A stretch of DNA of 64,000 nt. It comes from SFHK01 sp964554795 (GTDB lineage: Bacteria; Bacillota; Clostridia; Christensenellales; Aristaeellaceae). The translations under genes were made by a program, and so were the position numbers. Shown one piece after another: positions 26,096 to 34,125 of this stretch. Numbering within the stretch: the stretch's first letter is position 1; every line of letters starts with the position of its first letter. The stretch is taken from positions 4,763 through 68,762 of the forward strand of contig CAZKQB010000013.1 of the NCBI GenBank assembly GCA_964554795.1. The letters run 5' to 3'. The notes under the pieces are model-generated. The model had not been told where the DNA came from, made no database searches, and was given only the letters and a program-made list of their open reading frames with translations.

Positions 26096-27295
26096 ATGAC
26101 GAAAGTTACCATCATTTCCGGCTTTCTGGGCGCTGGAAAAACGACGTTGATCAAAAAGCTGCTGAAGGAAGCGTTCGCAGGCGAGAAGTGCGTCCTGCTC
26201 GAAAACGAATACGGTGAGGTCGGCATTGACGGCGGCTTCATGAAGGACAGCGGCATTCAGATTTCCGAACTCAACTCCGGCTGCATCTGCTGCACGCTGG
26301 CAGGCGATTTCACCCAGGCCATCGGCGAGCTGGTCGAAAAATACCATCCCGATCGCCTGATCATCGAGCCCAGCGGCGTCGGTAAGCTGTCCGACATTCG
26401 CCGCGTGGTGGAGCAGGAGGAAAAGGAGCACGGCGAAATTCATCTCACCGGCAGCGCCACCATCGTGGACGCCGGAAAGTGCAAAATGTATCTCAAGAAC
26501 TTTGCCGAATTCTTTGTCGACCAGATCAAGTGCGCGGAGACCGTCGTGTTCAGCCGCACGCAGCTGGTAGGCGAGGAAAAGCTGGAAAAGGCCGTCGAGC
26601 TGGTGCGTGAGCAGAATGCCGAGGCTCGCCTGATTACCACTCCGTGGGATGACATCACCGGGCAGGTGATCTTGGACGCCGTTGAGCATCCCTCCTCTCT
26701 GATCGACGTGGACGACGTGTGCCCGCATCACGAGCATCATCACCACCATCATCACCACGACGAGCACGACCATGACGAGCATGAGCATTGCGAGCATGAC
26801 CACGACCACGACGAGCACGAGTGCTGCCATCATGACCACGACCACGACGAGCACGAGTGCTGCCATCATGACCACGATCACGACGAGCACGAGCACTGCG
26901 ATCATGATCACGAGGAGCACCATCACGAGCACTGCGATTATGATCACGATGAACACCATCACGAGCATCACCACCACGGTCATTGCTGCTGCGGTCACGA
27001 CCACGAGGAGCACGACGCCGACGAGGTATTCGAGAACATCGGCATTGAGACCGTGCGCAAGATCGACCGTGCGCAGCTGGAGAAGGCGCTCAAAGAGATC
27101 GAAAACGAAGAAAAGTACGGCACGGTTCTGCGCATGAAGGGCATCCTGCAGAGCACGGACGGCAGCTGGATTCACTTTGACTACACGCCCGGCGAAAGCG
27201 AGATTCGAAACGGCAGCGCCGACTACACCGGCCGTCTGTGCGTCATCGGCTGCGACCTGAAGGAAGACGAAATCAAGGCCCTTCTGGGCATGTGA
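26096..27295 (+). CDS. COG0523 metallochaperone-type GTPase with long His-rich insert
   Basis: A 399-residue G3E GTPase of the CobW/ZNG1/YeiR group, which loads metals such as zinc, cobalt or nickel into target proteins. Walker A is GFLGAGKT (9-16). The metal site is CICC (63-66). The base-recognition motif is SRTQ (153-156) rather than NKxD. The CobW C-terminal domain covers about 320-399. Between them, residues about 211-307 are almost pure His, Asp, Glu and Cys, with a repeated 12-residue unit, a likely metal store. AGAGGG precedes the ATG at 26096. The next GTPase gene follows after 11 bases. No Zur box was recognised. Confidence 0.92.
   Translation: MTKVTIISGFLGAGKTTLIKKLLKEAFAGEKCVLLENEYGEVGIDGGFMKDSGIQISELNSGCICCTLAGDFTQAIGELVEKYHPDRLIIEPSGVGKLSDIRRVVEQEEKEHGEIHLTGSATIVDAGKCKMYLKNFAEFFVDQIKCAETVVFSRTQLVGEEKLEKAVELVREQNAEARLITTPWDDITGQVILDAVEHPSSLIDVDDVCPHHEHHHHHHHHDEHDHDEHEHCEHDHDHDEHECCHHDHDHDEHECCHHDHDHDEHEHCDHDHEEHHHEHCDYDHDEHHHEHHHHGHCCCGHDHEEHDADEVFENIGIETVRKIDRAQLEKALKEIENEEKYGTVLRMKGILQSTDGSWIHFDYTPGESEIRNGSADYTGRLCVIGCDLKEDEIKALLGM
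26795..26902 (+). repeat. 36-base tandem repeats inside the His-rich GTPase gene
   Basis: Three 36-base units (26795-26830, 26831-26866, 26867-26902). The first two are identical and the third differs at a few bases. Each encodes a 12-residue unit containing alternating His-Asp, Glu and a Cys pair. Further imperfect His-rich coding sequence runs from 26726 to 27015. Confidence 0.9.
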
Positions 27296-27306
27296 GGAAT
27301 GAAGCT

Positions 27307-28272
27307 ATGTCTCAGCAGGCAGAAGAATACAAAACCCCCATATATCTCGTAACCGGCTTCCTTGAGAGCGGCAAAACCAGCCTCATCAAGAACATGCTGG
27401 AGGACGAGGATTTCTCCGCTGGTGAGCGCACGCTTCTCATCGTGTGTGAGGATGGCGAAGAGGAATACGATGCTGGGCTTCTGCGCAAGGCAAATACCGT
27501 GCTGCAGGAGGTCGAGTCGCTTGAGGATCTGACGGCCAATCTGCTGAGTTCCCTGAACGCGCGTATCCTGCCGGAGCGCGTGATCATCGAATACAACAGC
27601 ATGTGGGGCATTGAAAACCTGTTCCGTGTGAAAAAGCCGGATGACTGGGAGCTTGCGCAGATGGTCGCGCTGATCGATGCAACGACATTTGAAAACTACA
27701 TGGTCAACATGCGGCAGATGATGAGCGAGGCGCCCAAGCTGGCGGATCTGGTCATCTTCAACCGCTGCGACGAAAGCACGCGCAAAAGCCCCTATCGCCG
27801 CCTGATCAAGGCGATGAACAACACCTGCTCGATCATCTTTGAGAATAAGGACGGTACCAGTGATGACGGCGTAGGCGAGGAGGATCTCCCCTACGACATG
27901 AAGGCAGACGTGATCGAGATCAGCGACGAGGACTTCGGAACCTGGTATCTCGACTGCATGGAGCATCCAAAGCGCTACGACGGCCGTACCGTGCGCGTCA
28001 AGGGGCAGTGCTTCAACATGCAGAATCTGCCCAAAAAGACGTTCGTCTTTGGCCGCTACGCCATGACCTGCTGTGCTGCGGACATCGGCGGCATCGGTTT
28101 CCTCTGCCGCTACGCCGACAAGCGTCCCAAAACAGACACCTGGTTCTACCTTACTGCAAAGGTGGAAAGCGGCTTCAGCGTGATTCATAACCGAGATGCC
28201 GTAATCCTGCTTGAGCAAAAGAGCGAGCCCGCCGAAAAGCCCGAGGAAGAGCTGGTGCAGTTCAATCCATAA
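27307..28272 (+). CDS. COG0523-type GTPase with YcgQ-like C-terminal region
   Basis: A 321-residue protein. Residues 1-190 are a G3E GTPase domain with Walker A GFLESGKT (17-24) and NRCD in the place of NKxD. It lacks the CxCC metal motif of the partner gene; DGEEEYDAG stands there. Residues about 205-310 resemble the C-terminal region of YcgQ/TIGR03943 proteins, which partner the YcgR permease and are tied to zinc-responsive loci in Bacillus; the match is VFGRYAMTCCAADIGGIGF. So a GTPase and a YcgQ-like domain appear fused. GAGGAA lies ahead of the ATG. It forms an operon with the upstream GTPase. Confidence 0.82.
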   Translation: MSQQAEEYKTPIYLVTGFLESGKTSLIKNMLEDEDFSAGERTLLIVCEDGEEEYDAGLLRKANTVLQEVESLEDLTANLLSSLNARILPERVIIEYNSMWGIENLFRVKKPDDWELAQMVALIDATTFENYMVNMRQMMSEAPKLADLVIFNRCDESTRKSPYRRLIKAMNNTCSIIFENKDGTSDDGVGEEDLPYDMKADVIEISDEDFGTWYLDCMEHPKRYDGRTVRVKGQCFNMQNLPKKTFVFGRYAMTCCAADIGGIGFLCRYADKRPKTDTWFYLTAKVESGFSVIHNRDAVILLEQKSEPAEKPEEELVQFNP

Positions 28273-28290
28273 TTCTGGTTTTCTTTGATA

Positions 28291-28319
28291 GAGCATCCGA
28301 TTGCCGGATGCTCTTTTTT
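28291..28319 (+). terminator. intrinsic terminator of the GTPase operon
   Basis: GAGCATCCG (28291-28299) pairs with CGGATGCTC (28305-28313), followed by six T residues. Confidence 0.92.
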
Positions 28320-28371
28320 GCACTTGCGACGTTCACTCTTCCGAATACCCTGCAGTATAAAAATCTTTATA

Positions 28372-28400
28372 TTGACGAATCCGTTAATGAATACTATAAT
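28372..28400 (+). promoter_or_regulatory. sigma-A promoter of the small secreted protein gene
   Basis: TTGACG (28372-28377) and TATAAT (28395-28400), 17-base spacer, 34 bases before the ATG at 28435. Confidence 0.85.
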
Positions 28401-28434
28401 AGAATATGTATTAAAATAGACAGGAGGCGTATTC

Positions 28435-28854
28435 ATGAAACGGATTGCGATACTGGCCCTCGCTCTTCTGCTTCTTGCCCTGCCCGTGTGTGCAGAAACG
28501 ATCGTCATCGATCTGGAAACTGCCACCCCGGAGCAGCTCACCGAATGGATCAACGCCCTGACCGCCCGTCGGCTGGCACTCGTCGGCATTACGGAAGAGA
28601 CGTTTGCGCCGGGTGTGTACACCGTCGGTCGAGATCTCGCCGCAGGCGAATACCGCCTGACAGTGGATGATACCGTCGACTCCGCATTCGTCTACGTCTA
28701 CACAGCCGGTGCGGAGGTCTGGTATGACTACGAGCATTTCTACCCGCTGGGCAATTACCATGGCATCGCCGAAGTCGGCAAGCTCACCCTCGTAGACGGC
28801 GACCGCCTTGACATTCAGGGGACTTCCATCCACCTTCTTCCCTATACTGATTGA
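28435..28854 (+). CDS. small secreted protein of unknown function
   Basis: A 139-residue protein with a clear signal peptide (1-20, cleavage after VCA). The mature part is predicted beta-rich (GVYTVGRDLAAGEYRLTVDD, then VGKLTLVDGDRLDIQG). The phrase AGEY and the beta pattern recall small surface domains of Gram-positive secreted proteins, but no family is certain. AGGAGG is 7 bases from the ATG, and promoter and terminator frame it as a single-gene unit. Confidence 0.85.
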   Translation: MKRIAILALALLLLALPVCAETIVIDLETATPEQLTEWINALTARRLALVGITEETFAPGVYTVGRDLAAGEYRLTVDDTVDSAFVYVYTAGAEVWYDYEHFYPLGNYHGIAEVGKLTLVDGDRLDIQGTSIHLLPYTD

Positions 28855-28870
28855 TCATTTCCCCCTTCAG

Positions 28871-28900
28871 GAGGACATGCGCACCTGCGCATGTCCTCTT
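28871..28900 (+). terminator. hairpin after the small secreted protein gene
   Basis: Arms 28871-28883 and 28886-28898 (GAGGACATGCGCA) pair perfectly. The downstream T-tract is short (CTCTTACTAT), so termination may be partial. Confidence 0.65.
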
Positions 28901-28944
28901 ACTATATTCCGCCTTTTCATCGGAAATCGCCGCCGATTTTCTTC

Positions 28945-28973
28945 TTGACAGGCAACCAAGCGGCTCCTATAAT
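28945..28973 (+). promoter_or_regulatory. perfect-consensus promoter with a long leader
   Basis: TTGACA (28945-28950), 17 bases, TATAAT (28968-28973). The first convincing start codon is at 29185, so the transcript would have a leader of about 205 bases. I recognise no riboswitch or leader peptide in it. Confidence 0.8.
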
Positions 28974-29184
28974 AAGACTCGCAATTAAGCGGCTGCCCTG
29001 CGGAGCATGCGATCGACTGAAATGCCGAACTCGCCGGAGCTCCGTCTGTACCATACGCGCCGAAATTCTGCAACTCGATACCTTTTCCAATGCAGATACC
29101 AAGGCATACGCGCTGCCGGGAGCACATTCACCTCGCCGGTTGAGGCCGCACGTAGAAAGTCATAAAAAGGATGCTGAAAATCGA

Positions 29185-29697
29185 ATGACTGCCATTCTAT
29201 ACACCTCCAACGCCGGCAGCACCGAGCGCTACTCCCGGCTACTCTCACAGGAAACCGGTCTGCCCGTCTATTCCCTTTCCGAAGCGCAGCGCACAGTTCC
29301 CGTCGGTTCGACGGTTCTTTATCTGGGCTGGATAATGGCTGGAAATATAAAGGGCTATGCCCGCGCGGCAAAGGCCTACAACGTACGCGCGGTTTGTGCA
29401 GTCGGCCTGAGCCCGACTGGAACACAGGACGCGAGCCTACGCCAGAGGACAAGCATTCCTGCTTCCACCCCGTTGTTTACCCTGCAGGGCGCGTTTCATT
29501 TTGAACAGCTGCACGGCATTTACCGCCTGATGGCGAAACTTCTGCGCGTCTTCGCCGGAAAGCAGCTTTCCGCTGGCAAGCCTTTGAAGCCAGAGGAGGA
29601 AGCCATGCTGCACACGATGCTCACCGGCGGCGACTTTGTGTGCGCGGAAAGCCTGAGGCACGTGCTTGACTGGCACTACTCCCAAAACACGAAATAA
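29185..29697 (+). CDS. flavodoxin-like protein
   Basis: A 170-residue protein. The N-terminus, a beta strand followed by TSNAGSTERYSRLLSQETG, has the phosphate-loop pattern of flavodoxins, and VLYLGWIMAGNIKGY fits the second FMN loop. An electron-transfer or flavin reductase role is likely. The ATG at 29185 has only a distant AAAGGA site. The frame is open upstream to 28891, but the promoter at 28945-28973 makes that extension unlikely. The stop is 13 bases ahead of the next gene. Confidence 0.72.
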   Translation: MTAILYTSNAGSTERYSRLLSQETGLPVYSLSEAQRTVPVGSTVLYLGWIMAGNIKGYARAAKAYNVRAVCAVGLSPTGTQDASLRQRTSIPASTPLFTLQGAFHFEQLHGIYRLMAKLLRVFAGKQLSAGKPLKPEEEAMLHTMLTGGDFVCAESLRHVLDWHYSQNTK

Positions 29698-29710
29698 GAG
29701 AGGAACACCC

Positions 29711-30337
29711 ATGGACAAAATCTATCCCCGCCCGCACGACCAGCAGATCGTGTATCTGAACAGCGTCGTGACCGGCGAAAACATCGAGGTGGGCAATTAC
29801 ACGATCTACAACGACTTCGTGAACGATCCCCGGGATTTTAAGAAAAACAACGTGCTTTATCATTACCCCGTCAACGGCGACAAGCTGAAAATCGGAAAGT
29901 TCTGCTCCATCGCCTGCGGCGCAAAGTTTCTGTTCACCAGTGGAAACCACACCCTGCGCTCGCTGTCAACCTATAGCTTCCCCATCTTCTTTGACGAATG
30001 GAATCTGGACCCGAGAAACATTCAACGCGCATGGGATAACAAGGGCAACATTGTGCTTGGCAATGATGTATGGGTCGGCTACGAAGCCGTGATCCTGTCC
30101 GGCGTAACCATCGGCGACGGTTCCATCATTGGCACGCGCGCTGTGGTGACGAAGGACGTGCCGCCCTACACCATTGTTGGCGGCGTTCCGGCAAAGTCCA
30201 TCCGCAAGCGCTTCGACGACGACACAATCCGAACGCTCCAAGCCCTGCGCTGGTGGGATTGGGACGCCGAGAAAATCGCTCGCAGCATCGACGCAATTCA
30301 GGATGGACGACTGGACGAGTTGGAGAAAAACGCTTAA
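29711..30337 (+). CDS. CatB/Vat-type hexapeptide-repeat O-acetyltransferase
   Basis: A 208-residue left-handed beta-helix acetyltransferase of the xenobiotic acetyltransferase group, which acetylates streptogramins, chloramphenicol or sugars with acetyl-CoA. VLYHYPVNGDKLKIGKFCSI, the catalytic His in TSGNHTL and the hexapeptide run VLGNDVWVGYEAVILSGV are typical. The Vat-like FMNGANH motif is altered to FTSGNH, so antibiotic resistance should not be assumed. The start at 29711 has AGAGGAA; the frame is open 15 codons upstream. It follows the flavodoxin-like gene closely. Confidence 0.85.
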   Translation: MDKIYPRPHDQQIVYLNSVVTGENIEVGNYTIYNDFVNDPRDFKKNNVLYHYPVNGDKLKIGKFCSIACGAKFLFTSGNHTLRSLSTYSFPIFFDEWNLDPRNIQRAWDNKGNIVLGNDVWVGYEAVILSGVTIGDGSIIGTRAVVTKDVPPYTIVGGVPAKSIRKRFDDDTIRTLQALRWWDWDAEKIARSIDAIQDGRLDELEKNA

Positions 30338-30582
30338 AGCCGATTTAGCCTCCGGCACGGCCCGTCGCACATCCGCCTACGCGCCGTAAACGAACGTGCT
30401 ATGCCCGATTCGCACTCTTTCAGACGATGGACATCCGCTGCCCTGTACGCCTACGCCGAGGCTTAACCGGTTTCTGTTCTCAACCAAATTTCATCGGTAC
30501 GCAACGGTCGGAAACACCATCGTAACGAATCGCACCCGCTTTGCACGCTCGTCCTCTCGAAGAAATGAAAGGAGCAACTCCC

Positions 30583-31629
30583 ATGAACCTGTCTGAACTC
30601 TGGCATAGCGTTAACGATCGTCTGAAGCAGCTGGATTTTCCCTCGCTGGCGGACGGCTTCCACCCGTACAGCTTCGCGCTGTACACCAGCCGCGAGGCCT
30701 GTCTAGACGGTGTATTGATTCCTCGGCCAGACGGCTTCATCGGAAACACAGCCGTTTCGTATGAGGACAAATTCGTTGCCATCTGGAACATAGATGCCGA
30801 CCCAATCGATGATATTGATCGGCTGTCCGCGTCATTGGTTCATGAAATGTATCACTGCCATCAGTTTACCTGCGGCGAGGCGCGCTTTCCCTCTGACCTC
30901 GCGCTGCTTGCCGAGTCCGGGGACGTGCGAAATTTCGAGGCAAAGCACGCCGAGAACCTCCTTCTCGCTGATGCCTGCGAGCAGAAATCGCTTGCTTGCC
31001 TAAAGCAATTTGCAAAGATACGCAGTGACCGGCGTGCCGCCCATCCCGGCATGCTGGAGCAGGAGTTGAAGGTGGAAACCATCGAAGGCATGGCTGAATA
31101 CGTGAGCCTGCGAGCGCTGGAACGACGGAACCCGGAAGCATTCAAGCAGCAGCTGGCATGCGACCTTCAGGTCCTGCGTGCGGAGGACGCACAGCTGTTT
31201 GATCTGCGCCGTATCAGCTATTTCAGCGGAGCCATCTACCTCCTGACTCTCGAGCGGCTTGGCCTTCCCGTCGTCAACGACCTGCCCAGCCCGCTGAGCA
31301 TATACGACCAGAACCCGCTCGACATCGCAGACGTAATTGCCAACGTCCCGTCCTTTGATTTCGTTGCCCGTGAGTTCACCGCGCTGACGCAAAGGCAAAC
31401 GGAGGAAATCGAGCAATACATGGCAAACGCCGTCTACACCGTGTGCGATGCCTTCATTTGCGGCTACGACCCGATGAACATGTTCCGCGTCGGCGATCAA
31501 CTCTTCTGCCGCCATTTCGTCTTTTTGAACGAAGGCGGCAACATAAAACCCATCCATACCGCCGTCGTGCTGAAGCTCGCGCCCGGCAGCATAAACTACA
31601 TCGTTGGATACTACCTGAAAAACGCCTAA
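30583..31629 (+). CDS. predicted HExxH zinc metallopeptidase-like protein of unknown family
   Basis: A 348-residue cytoplasmic protein without signal peptide. It has HEMYH at residues 87-91, a zincin-type HExxH, inside a helix (SASLVHEMYHCHQ). A later helix reads ETIEGMAEYVSLRALE, with Glu168 and Glu172 as possible third ligand, an arrangement like gluzincins. The C-terminal 100 residues are beta-rich. I do not recognise a named family. AAAGGAG lies 8 bases from the ATG at 30583. It is a single gene with its own terminator; 30338-30582 upstream holds no other gene or clear promoter. Confidence 0.75.
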   Translation: MNLSELWHSVNDRLKQLDFPSLADGFHPYSFALYTSREACLDGVLIPRPDGFIGNTAVSYEDKFVAIWNIDADPIDDIDRLSASLVHEMYHCHQFTCGEARFPSDLALLAESGDVRNFEAKHAENLLLADACEQKSLACLKQFAKIRSDRRAAHPGMLEQELKVETIEGMAEYVSLRALERRNPEAFKQQLACDLQVLRAEDAQLFDLRRISYFSGAIYLLTLERLGLPVVNDLPSPLSIYDQNPLDIADVIANVPSFDFVAREFTALTQRQTEEIEQYMANAVYTVCDAFICGYDPMNMFRVGDQLFCRHFVFLNEGGNIKPIHTAVVLKLAPGSINYIVGYYLKNA

Positions 31630-31634
31630 AGCTT

Positions 31635-31677
31635 AGCGGAGCGAAGACGAATTTGTGATTGTCCTCACTCCGCTTTT
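31635..31677 (+). terminator. intrinsic terminator of the HExxH protein gene
   Basis: AGCGGAG (31635-31641) pairs with CTCCGCT (31668-31674), followed by CTTTTG. Confidence 0.7.
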
Positions 31678-31808
31678 GTCTGCCTCTTTCCCCCGAACCG
31701 AACCAGCTCGCCTTACGCGACTGAATTCCTATCGGTCTAAGCACGCCTTCTGTCCGCCCGTTCAGCCCGAACGCTATGCTCGTCAAAATGCCCTCTGACC
31801 ACGTTCGG

Positions 31809-32060
31809 ATGCAGGGCTTACGCATTAATCCCTTTGGCGATAGACTTAAGAATATCCTTGCAAACTATACGTGCCGGCGAGAATGGTCTGTTCCTCCGAA
31901 GCATCTGGTTGCAAAGCTTCAAAGTATGGGCATGGACATCAGCGACACCAGCATGTCTCGTCTGGAAGGGCAGACGCGTCTGGTACAGGATTTTGAAATT
32001 CCCATTCTGACGCGAGCGCTGGAGGCTTCCGTGGAATGGCTGCTGCAGCAGGAGGAGTAA
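31809..32060 (+). CDS. small XRE-family DNA-binding protein
   Basis: An 83-residue single-domain helix-turn-helix protein. HLVAKLQSMGMDISDTSMSR fits the turn and recognition helix, and RALEASVEWLL is the usual last helix of XRE/Cro-type repressors. An in-frame ATG at 31776 would add 11 residues. Neither start has a good ribosome binding site, so the true start is open. Its target is unknown; it sits convergent to the sugar importer operon. Confidence 0.65.
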   Translation: MQGLRINPFGDRLKNILANYTCRREWSVPPKHLVAKLQSMGMDISDTSMSRLEGQTRLVQDFEIPILTRALEASVEWLLQQEE

Positions 32061-32075
32061 TCCTTCTGCTTTTGC

Positions 32076-32117
32076 ATAAAAAGGCCGCGGTACCGAATTA
32101 AACGGCACCGCGGCCTT
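32076..32117 (-). terminator. bidirectional terminator between the XRE gene and the importer operon
   Basis: Arms 32081-32095 and 32103-32117 pair with one mismatch (AAGGCCGCGGT-CCG). Leftward it is followed by TTTTTATG, ending the importer operon. Confidence 0.85.
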
Positions 32118-32143
32118 GTGTGGGGAAAAATGAAATGCGGGGA

Positions 32144-33025
32144 TCAACCCTTGATGGAGCCCATCATGATACCGCGCTCAAAGAACTTCTGCACCATCGG
32201 ATAGATGATCAGCAGCGGCACTGCGGAAACCACGATGATGGCATACTTCAGGGAAGCATAGAGCATATAGACGCTCAGGTCGTCCACGCCAGCCTGCTCC
32301 TCCATGTCGCCCATCTGCGTGAGTACCAGAATCTCGCGCAGGAAAACCTGTAGCGGCTGCAGATTGCGCTTGCCAGGCAGGTACATCATGGCGTTGAAGT
32401 AGCTGTTCCAGTGACCCACCATGTAATACAGAATGATAACGATGAGGATCGATTTGCTAAGCGGCAGCACGATGCGCATCATGGTGGCAAAGGGCGACGC
32501 GCCATCGATGGACGCAGCCTCGCGCAGAGCGCCGGGCACGGAGTTGATGAAGTAGTTACGCATGATCAGCATGTTGCTCACGTTGATCGCGCCGGGAATG
32601 ATAACGACCAGCGGATTATTCAAAAGGCCAAGGCTCTTGATGTTCAGATAGCTCGGAATCATGCCCGCGCCAAAGAACATTGTAAAGGTGATGAAGATCG
32701 TAAGCCCGTTCTTGCCCTTGAGATCCGGAAGGGACAGCGGATAAGCCGCCATGATCGTAGCAATCATGTTGAGCACGGTGCCGCTCGCAGTGTAGATCAG
32801 CGTGTTTCGATAGCCGGTCAGAATATCAGAGCTGGCAAATACGCGCTTATAGGAATTCAGAGTGAATTCCACCGGCCAGAGCACCACGTCGCCGCCCAGA
32901 ATACGAGCGGGATTTGAGAAGGAAGCGCTCAGCACGTAAATCAGCGGATACAGCGTAATGATGCACACAAGTCCTGTCAGCAGATAAACGATTCCCTGAA
33001 AGATCACGTCATTTTTGCTTTTCAT
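32144..33025 (-). CDS. sugar ABC importer permease (LplC/YtcP type)
   Basis: A 293-residue permease with six helices, of the binding-protein-dependent carbohydrate importers. The coupling-helix motif EAASIDGASPFATMMRIVLPL (about 185) is typical. YPLIYVLSASFSNP near the N-terminus and the C-terminal FERGIMMGSIKG are hallmarks of the LplC/YtcP branch. The ATG at 33025 has AAGGAG at 9 bases. No ATPase gene is nearby, so a shared ATPase such as MsmX is probable. Confidence 0.94.
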   Translation of the reverse strand: MKSKNDVIFQGIVYLLTGLVCIITLYPLIYVLSASFSNPARILGGDVVLWPVEFTLNSYKRVFASSDILTGYRNTLIYTASGTVLNMIATIMAAYPLSLPDLKGKNGLTIFITFTMFFGAGMIPSYLNIKSLGLLNNPLVVIIPGAINVSNMLIMRNYFINSVPGALREAASIDGASPFATMMRIVLPLSKSILIVIILYYMVGHWNSYFNAMMYLPGKRNLQPLQVFLREILVLTQMGDMEEQAGVDDLSVYMLYASLKYAIIVVSAVPLLIIYPMVQKFFERGIMMGSIKG

Positions 33026-33038
33026 GAGCCGCATCTCC

Positions 33039-33989
33039 TTACCACAGACTCGTCTCGGAGACCTTCTTCGAGATGGCGTTTACTACTGTGAGCATAAGAA
33101 TGTTGATCAGCGAGTTAAACAAATCTACGGCTGTCGCGTAGTCATATTTCAGATCAAGAATGCCCTGCTTATACGTGAACGTCGAGATGACCTCGGAAAC
33201 GTTGAGGTTCAGGTCGGTCTGCATGGCATATACCTTTTCGTGGCCCACGCTCATCAGACTTCCGCAGCGCAGAATCAGCATGATCACGATGGTGGGCACG
33301 ATGCTGGGCAGTGTAATATAAATCAGCTGCTGCCAGCGACTGGCACCGTCCACCTTTGCGGCCTCATAGAGCGAGGCATCAATGGCAGAAAGCGCAGAGA
33401 TGAAAATAATCGCGTTCCAGCCGGAATCCTTCCAGATATCCGACAGGATATACATTAGACGGAAATACTTGCCGCTGCCCATCAGGTAAAGCGGCTCCTT
33501 CGTGAAACCGAAGGCAACAAGCGCCTTATTGACGATACCCGTTTCCATGGCGCACATGGAAACCATCATGCCGACGACAACGACGGTGGAAACGAAGTGC
33601 GGCGCGTAGGTAATCGTGCGGACCATGCGCTTTGCCTTGTCCGTCTTCAGCTCGTTGAACACCAGCGCCAGAACAATCGGGAACGGGAAGCAAAACAGAA
33701 GAGAAAGGAAGCTGATGCACAGCGTATTCGAAATGACACGGCGGCTCTGATAGCTTTCAAAGAAGTACTGAAAATGCTTCAGGCCCATCCAGCCGCTGTC
33801 CCAAATGCCGACGCGCAGCTTATAGTCCTTAAACGCAATCTGGATGCCCAGCATGGGCTTGTATTTGAAAAGGATGAAATAGGCGATCACCGGAATCAGC
33901 AGCAAATACATCTGCCAATACCGCGTGATTGCTTTACGCCAGGTATCGTGATGCACGATGCGCGGGGAACGAACGTTTTTCTGCACCAT
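33039..33989 (-). CDS. sugar ABC importer permease (LplB type)
   Basis: A 316-residue six-helix permease and partner of the LplC-type protein. LGIQIAFKDYKLRVGIWDSGWMG after the first helix and EAAKVDGASRWQQLIYITLP (about 220) are family signatures. The start at 33989 has AGAGAGGTG upstream; in-frame codons to 34022 lack a site. It lies between the binding-protein and LplC-type genes. The pair should import an oligosaccharide; which one is unknown. Confidence 0.94.
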   Translation of the reverse strand: MVQKNVRSPRIVHHDTWRKAITRYWQMYLLLIPVIAYFILFKYKPMLGIQIAFKDYKLRVGIWDSGWMGLKHFQYFFESYQSRRVISNTLCISFLSLLFCFPFPIVLALVFNELKTDKAKRMVRTITYAPHFVSTVVVVGMMVSMCAMETGIVNKALVAFGFTKEPLYLMGSGKYFRLMYILSDIWKDSGWNAIIFISALSAIDASLYEAAKVDGASRWQQLIYITLPSIVPTIVIMLILRCGSLMSVGHEKVYAMQTDLNLNVSEVISTFTYKQGILDLKYDYATAVDLFNSLINILMLTVVNAISKKVSETSLW

Positions 33990-34061
33990 AGGGACGCACC
34001 TCTCTTGAAAGTATACAGGCAATTTCTGGCGTAAGCACGACGCGCCGGAAGTGCCCCCTGT

Positions 34062-34110
34062 GAAGAGGGGAGTCCTGCGGGACTCCCCTCTTCATGCGGC
34101 TTAAGCCGCA
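34062..34110 (-). repeat. paired intercistronic palindromes after the binding-protein gene
   Basis: A perfect 14-base stem (34062-34075 with 34080-34093, 4-base loop) lies beside a 16-base perfect palindrome TGCGGCTTAAGCCGCA (34095-34110). There is no T-run. They sit between the solute-binding-protein gene and the permease genes, where such stems usually protect the binding-protein mRNA and lower permease expression. Confidence 0.8.
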
Positions 34111-34125
34111 CCGGAGAAACTTCTA

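Noticed and set aside
26795..26902. CRISPR-like array
   Set aside because: 36-base repeats have no spacers and are coding for a His-rich protein segment.
26051..27175. Long leftward open frame opposite the His-rich GTPase gene
   Set aside because: It is the antisense of GTPase coding sequence; its Val/Met-rich hydrophobic composition comes from reverse-complemented His and Asp codons, and it has no ribosome binding site.
29711..30337. Antibiotic-resistance (Vat or chloramphenicol) acetyltransferase
   Set aside because: The fold matches, but the substrate motif differs and sequence alone does not show drug specificity.
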